Positions 13,870 to 14,361 of a DNA stretch of 14,361 bases are shown here, piece by piece. The position numbers and the translations under genes were made by a program. Source of the stretch: an uncultured Collinsella sp. (GTDB taxonomy: Bacteria; Actinomycetota; Coriobacteriia; Coriobacteriales; Coriobacteriaceae); NCBI GenBank assembly GCA_900553165.1, contig USCN01000013.1, forward strand, positions 1 to 14,361, in the 5' to 3' direction. The notes below the pieces were generated by a model. That model saw only the letters and a list, made by a program, of their open reading frames with translations. It made no database searches and was not told the origin of the DNA. How positions within the stretch are numbered: position 1 is the stretch's first letter; every line of letters begins with the position of its first letter.

Positions 13870-14361
13870 ATGCGCGTTGATTTGAGAGTGAAGCATGATA
13901 TCGAGGCCAGGAAGGCGGCCATAGGGCTCTTCGAGCTCGGGCACGGGTATAAATCTGCCGCGATTGCCCTTTCGCTTCCCGTGGAAGCCGTGAGAAGATG
14001 GCAGGAGATATACCGCGCGTTCGGGAGCGAGGTGCTGCTGCGCATGGACGGAAAGCAGGGCAGGTACACATACGAGCAGAAGGTCGCCGCCGCCTCCGCC
14101 GTCGTCGACGGCGGCATGACGAAGACCGAGGCGATGGCGGCGTTCGGCATAATGTCGATGTCGCCGCTCAAGAAGTGGTGCGCGCTATACCGCCGGGGCG
14201 GCGCGGAGGCCCTGCGCCCGAGGCCCAAGGGCCGGCCGAAGGGTTCCAAGGCGAGGCCGCGGACCCGCGAGGAGGAGCTCGAGGAGCGGTGCCGTAGGCT
14301 CGAGGCCGAGGTGGCCTACCTAAAAAAGTTAAAAGAGTTAGAGGAAAGGGACGAAGCCTTA
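13870..14361 (+). CDS. IS3-family transposase OrfA (partial at the window edge)
   Basis: The first 164 codons are visible and the frame is still open at the end. The protein binds the element's ends and provides the N-terminal part of the OrfAB transposase. Two helix-turn-helix units are visible, at about 10-50 (AAIGLFELGHGYKSAAIALS, AVRRWQEIY) and 66-110 (TYEQKVAAASAVVDGGMTKT, KKWCALYRRGG). A basic linker PRPKGRPKGSK follows, then a coiled coil (EELEERCRRLEAEVAYLKKLKELEER) that serves as leucine zipper. This architecture and YLKKLK match IS150-type OrfA. The ATG at 13870 follows GGGAGG by 8 nt. A slippery heptamer lies in the zipper. Confidence 0.9.
   Translation, partial: MRVDLRVKHDIEARKAAIGLFELGHGYKSAAIALSLPVEAVRRWQEIYRAFGSEVLLRMDGKQGRYTYEQKVAAASAVVDGGMTKTEAMAAFGIMSMSPLKKWCALYRRGGAEALRPRPKGRPKGSKARPRTREEELEERCRRLEAEVAYLKKLKELEERDEAL
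14322..14328 (+). promoter_or_regulatory. Programmed -1 frameshift heptamer A_AAA_AAG
   Basis: Within orfA the codons CTA AAA AAG place AAAAAAG in the exact X_XXY_YYZ register for a -1 shift. IS3-family elements use this signal to fuse OrfA to OrfB. In the -1 frame no stop appears before the window ends. The downstream stimulatory structure and orfB are outside the window. Confidence 0.75.

Larger units (their letters stand above)
13821..14361 (+). mobile_element. Left end of an IS3-family (IS150-group) insertion sequence, cut by the window edge
   Basis: The element starts near TGTGAACTGCC (TG at 13821, or TGAACTGCC at 13823), which resembles IS150-group terminal repeats that carry TTGGACA about 20 bp in. 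Here TTGGACA lies at 13841-13847. It contains orfA. orfB and the right terminal repeat lie beyond the window, so target duplication and completeness cannot be tested. Codon use (AGG, AGA, ATA, TTA) differs from the flanking genes, as expected for transferred DNA. Confidence 0.85.

Noticed and set aside
1..14361. CRISPR arrays, tRNA or rRNA genes, toxin-antitoxin or other defence systems
   Set aside because: I found no regularly spaced repeats, no cloverleaf or rRNA motifs, and no proteins of known defence families. Apart from the IS end, the genes are metabolic, repair, translation and transport genes.

Overview
The window looks like ordinary chromosomal DNA from a high-GC anaerobic actinobacterium of the Coriobacteriia. 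A Collinsella-like genus is my best guess. It rests on base composition, the fused FeoA-FeoB, the gene content and strong GGAGG-type ribosome sites, and I could not check it against any database. The genes are housekeeping and nutrient-transport genes. A mobile element enters at the right edge.

Left part (1-7250): every confident gene is on the minus strand. From right to left along transcription they are an alpha/beta hydrolase, a 106-residue protein of unknown function, the ferrous iron transporter FeoB with an N-terminal FeoA domain, a SotB-like MFS efflux transporter, and a two-gene unit of a GH13 alpha-amylase-family enzyme followed 3 nt later by a family-6 uracil/hypoxanthine-DNA glycosylase. 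A strong hairpin ends the feoB transcript, and the sotB promoter appears to sit against it. A 67-bp near-perfect palindrome separates sotB from the GH13 gene. The first 81 bases may be the end of a plus-strand gene.

Middle (7251-9717): a 246-bp divergent spacer carries several palindromes, including a LacI-type operator candidate. It leads into a stand-alone glucose-type PTS IIA protein with a 16-bp-stem terminator, then asparaginyl-tRNA synthetase (asnS) with its own terminator.

Right part (9718-13785): a WYL-type transcriptional regulator, then a complete three-gene ABC importer: a lipoprotein substrate-binding protein, a permease, and an ATPase whose start overlaps the permease stop. The family is the TrpXYZ-like group, so an amino acid or similar small molecule is the likely cargo. 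The sequence does not fix the substrate. A hairpin between the binding-protein and permease genes could let the binding protein be made in excess. The operon ends at a 17-bp-stem hairpin with a REP-like loop.

Right edge (about 13821-14361): the left end of an IS3-family (IS150-group) insertion sequence. Its orfA carries an in-frame A_AAA_AAG slippery heptamer for OrfAB frameshifting. A perfect 13-bp hairpin covers the orfA ribosome-binding site, which looks like a guard against translation from outside transcripts. I see no CRISPR array, tRNA, rRNA or recognisable defence system. The most interesting signals are the insertion-sequence translation guard, the palindromic intergenic elements, and the unknown 106-residue protein.
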